A stretch of DNA of 64,000 bases from Liquidambar formosana (Eukaryota; Streptophyta; Magnoliopsida; Saxifragales; Altingiaceae). The notes under the pieces were generated by a model. That model was not told where the DNA came from. It did not search any database and saw nothing but the letters and a program-made list of their open reading frames with translations. The stretch's first letter is position 1; every line of letters begins with the position of its first letter. The stretch covers positions 37,616,536-37,680,535 of the forward strand of contig CM077823.1 of assembly GCA_039720395.1 (NCBI GenBank), given 5' to 3'. The position numbers and the translations under genes are program-made. Shown piece after piece: positions 60,794 through 64,000 of the stretch.

Positions 60794-61587
60794 ATGGGGT
60801 CTCATCTTGCTTTGTTCACTCTTTAAATAAAGAAGTGATCCTTATATTATTCCCTCTACGCTTTAATTATCACTTGAAATTGTTTTTACAATATAATTTA
60901 TTCTGCCAATTTGTAAAACAAGTAAGGACCTAAGAAAACTACATTGATTTTGAAAATATTTGAACGTATTTGAAAAATGATTCCAAACTTTTGATGTCAG
61001 CTAGATAGATTTGAACCATGTAGTTCGTTCCATTGTGGCCAAAAAAATTGTATTAGGCTTAGTTGAGTGGATTTTTTCTCTTTTCTTTTTTCCTCATGTG
61101 ATAGATAATGATAATTCCAAGATTCAATTCATTTTATTTCTTTCCTTTTCCTTCACCTTCTCAGCAACCAAACAAAGAATATATTAGATGATTTATAAGT
61201 TTTGACCGCTTTTTTCTCTTCTTGTGCAGTTTGCTAGTACTGTGGGTGCAAGAAAAGACCCAGGAGAATACTGGATAGCTGTTATGAAAGATCAGCCCAT
61301 ACCAAAAGCAATTCAAGGCCTTATTCATCATAGTTCATCCCAATCTCTTTTCAAAGACAACACTGACTGTCATGAATAGAAACCTTTTTGCTAAGGACAT
61401 TGAACCAAGACCCGATGCCACAATTTATCCAGATTATATCAAATCAACAGATGAGAAATCCATTGTTAAGGACTTTGAGCCAAGGCCTGATGCCTCGGTT
61501 TACCACGATGATGTTGATCCTAAAGAAGATAAGTCATTTGCAAAAGATTTTGAATCAGCTCCAGATGTTACTTTTTATCAGGGGTAA
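60794..61587 (+). pseudogene. DUF2775-like copy 4, broken
   Basis: This is a recent duplicate of the gene at 56177. Exon 1 now reads MGSHLALFTL then TAA: about 30 bases are missing between CACTCT and TAAATAAA, removing the rest of the signal peptide and the splice donor. Exon 2 (from 61230, acceptor TGTGCAG) keeps ARKDPGEYWIAVMKDQP. It then has GAG changed to TAG at 61377-61379 and a one-base insertion in the following T-run. Three repeat units (with DATIY, DASVY, DVTFY) remain open in a shifted frame to 61587. One unit found in gene 3 is absent. The product would not be made normally. Confidence 0.88.
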
Positions 61588-62889
61588 GGGAGAGAGAAAT
61601 AATGCAATAATGTATGGAAATCATATAAGCTATGTACAAAGTAGATGCTTCTAGTTTGTCTAATTTAAGGTGCGGGGTATGTACCAGCCTTGTAACGTAG
61701 GTGGTATCTTTTCCTCTCTTTGATGGACATTGGCATTTCAAATATTGACTCCAATTTATTAAAAAGTGGGTTTGGGAGGATCCATCCTATGGAGAAGGAT
61801 ATACGGTTTTAGGTTCTTGATTGTACCAAGGGGGGGAAAAAGTGTGAGGTATGTGATAATTCTTGCTTAAATAAAGAAGCTTGTGATGATGATTGAATAA
61901 AAGTACCAACTTTGGTTTATCCTAAGCTCTTGATATTGTAATTTTGAATTTTTTTTTATAGCACTTAGAGCATTTCAATAGGGTTAAGAATTTTTTTTTT
62001 ATCTATTTTGGAGAATTTGATAAGAGCTCATTCTTATTTATTTAAGGGAGCCAAGAGAGCTCTCCAACAAGATTAGTTAAAATACAGAATTCGTTCTTCA
62101 AGTGAGAGTTCCAACAGAATAAGCTATTTTTTCCTCATATTTCCTCTATTTTAGCTAAAAGAATCAAAAGGGCTAGCTACATCTGAAGAGCCTCAAAGGG
62201 CCTAACTATTTTAAAGAACTAGATGGTTTGCCTATTAGAGATACTGTTACTCTCCACTTTAGCAAAAAGGTTAAAATAGATAGTCTCTTGAAGATGCTCT
62301 TAGCCAACCAAAAAAAAAGAAGATAAAAAGTTTTTTAGCACCTATTGTCATAATTAAAACATAATTGGAAATTATAAGATTTTCAAATTTAGGAACTGTT
62401 CAACTTCAGCATTTTTGTTTCTAGGGATTAGTACTATGGCTTGAGTTTGAACTGGGTTTAGACATATGCCCAGTGCATGGAACAATCTCTCAACAAGAAC
62501 GATGCCACCATGCTAGGATGATTTAATTTTCATTTTTTATTTTCCTCTGGATTGATATGAAATGTTCACAAAAATTCACTGCCAAAAGGTTCAAATGCCC
62601 AACCCAACCAAATGCTGCTGTAAAATTTAAGTTAGGAACAAGACTTATGATTTGTTACTATATATGATCTTCTTGAAGCAAATTGGATTACTCAACGACT
62701 ACAACCTATCTCCACCTCCACCCAAACCAAGCAACGCCATTCCTCTCTCTCAAGCTCTCTCTGTGTTCTTCTTTCAATCTCTACTTTCAATTGCAAACAT
62801 CCGTGCAAAAATCACATCTGAATCAAAAGCTCTCAAATTTATCATAATTACGTCATTATCCAGTTGATAGAATAAAAGTCAAACCATAC

Positions 62890-63390
62890 TTTAAACCTAT
62901 AATAAAGAAGGTTATACATACCGCTGCTGAGAAATGAGAAAAGCTCATGTGGTGCAGTCCACCACCAATGAAAGCCAGTATGATAGAGCTAAAGATTTTC
63001 ACATTTGTTTGCAATGCAATTACCTTCTCTAAAATGTGAGAACATTGAAATTCTATAGATTTTAAGTAAAATTGACAATTAAGCCATTGGTTTCTTAAGC
63101 TCCGAGGAATATATGAGTAATTTTGTAGATAGTGAACAATTGTTGTTGAATCTGATTCTAACCAAAGTTTGTGCCAATCATTCTACCATGCGTACTCAAC
63201 ACCAATCAAAGCAGCTAGAAGCTCTACATAAAATGATGTTTGGACCCCCAAGTTTGAAGTAAAACCACCTTTAACAAATCCCCAGCAAGATCGAAATATT
63301 CTCTCTGATAGCACAAGGCTCGGATTACCAACTTTACACTTCCCATGGGAAGGCTGTGCACAGGGGTTTTGAAAAATGACCATCATTATG
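62890..63390 (-). pseudogene. RNase H-like relic of a non-LTR retroelement, copy B
   Basis: The minus strand reads GFVKGGFTSNLGVQTSFYVE, then LLAALIGVEYAW, a stop, then NDWHKLWLESDSTTIVHYLQ and RSLRNQWLNC. It is the paralogue of 58500-58900 and is more complete, keeping a stretch lost there. The same stop after GVE.AW is shared, so the relic was already dead before the segment duplicated. Confidence 0.72.
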
Positions 63391-63714
63391 ACTGGAAGAA
63401 TGGAAAATAATTAGATAGATTAAATCATGAACCATCCACCTTCACTATTTGCACTTAGCCGTATGAATCTCATCTGGTATCAGATCTAAAACTTCTACTA
63501 GAACATATATTGCTGGCAAAGAAAAAAAAATATAAAATTAAATTAAAATCAGACCATTCATGCTCTATTATTGAAGACAACTTGCACACAATTGACGCAC
63601 TGAAGATGCGAAAATAAACCCATTTTGAAATTTTAAAGAAGGTAATGCCTCTAATTGAGCAAACGTTTGTGCAGTGCAATGTAGGAGTCAAAGAAGTATA
63701 AAATTCCATTCATA

Positions 63715-64000
63715 AATACTCCATATGATCTATTTGTATCGTATAGCTAGTCACATGACAATGCATTAACTAGCTCACCTTAAAATGCGTGCCCTAATCA
63801 AAGTGGCTCACAAATTTAGGACAGAACGAGTAATAATCACACAGGATTGGGATCTTGTCACCCTCTTACATGATATGAAAATGTTAAGATATAAGAAATA
63901 CTCCATATGATCTATTTGTATAGTCTAAAATCGTAAAATTGGAAAGTGAAAACTAATAAGTCACATGACAATGCATTAACTAGCTCACCTTAAAATGCGT
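63715..64000. repeat. Direct duplication at the right window edge (about 180-bp period)
   Basis: ATACTCCATATGATCTATTTG and AATGCATTAACTAGCTCACC occur at 63715-63780 and again at 63898-63990. Part of the same sequence is present once at 59245-59395. The second copy runs off the window. Confidence 0.8.

Larger units (their letters stand above)
61588..64000. other. Duplicated intergenic segment, copy B, and start of a further copy
   Basis: It parallels 57147-59450: SINE-like tail (61680-61835), RNase H relic (62890-63390) and block A of the A-B module (63850-63897). The right edge repeats the A-block flank again, so the duplication array probably continues past the window. No intact gene is present. 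Confidence 0.6.

Overview
The window is nuclear DNA of a flowering plant, most likely a eudicot. It is AT-rich, its genes have GT-AG introns, and it carries plant MITEs, SINEs, a Helitron and non-LTR relics. Species cannot be read from the sequence. Splice sites were placed by eye from reading frame and family similarity; no alignment or transcript was available.

Left third (1-21.1 kb): three conserved single-copy genes. These are Mediator subunit MED32 (+), the cis-prenyltransferase partner LEW1/NUS1 (+, 7 coding exons, 255 aa) and the plastid protease subunit CLPP6 (-, 9 coding exons, 273 aa, convergent with LEW1). From memory these are neighbours in Arabidopsis too (At1g11760, At1g11755, At1g11750), so this looks like old microsynteny with repeats inserted between the genes.

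Middle (21.1-33 kb): a non-autonomous Helitron carries a broken piece of a WDR11-like WD40 gene. Then comes an unrecognised two-exon gene for a 469-aa protein built from three diverged modules, one holding eight 24-bp units that encode alternating Ala with Asp, Tyr or Cys. A LINE relic and the first BURP-domain gene, a pseudogene, follow.

Right half (33-64 kb): a cluster of secreted-protein genes from two families. Three BURP-domain genes (one broken) lie on the minus strand and four organ-specific-protein/DUF2775-type genes (one broken) on the plus strand. Two complete convergent pairs are present: 37.4-40.2 kb and 45.9-51.1 kb. Two further DUF2775-type copies sit in tandem duplications of about 4.4-4.6 kb. 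BURP proteins include copper-dependent peptide cyclases that make side-chain-crosslinked plant peptides (burpitides), and split systems with a separate precursor have been described. The small secreted proteins here carry repeated short blocks with a tyrosine in fixed context, so the cluster is a good candidate for a split-burpitide locus: BURP cyclase plus repeat precursor. That function is inference.

Most remaining sequence is intergenic: MITEs of several types, SINEs, a probable solo LTR, RNase H relics of non-LTR origin and short tandem repeats.
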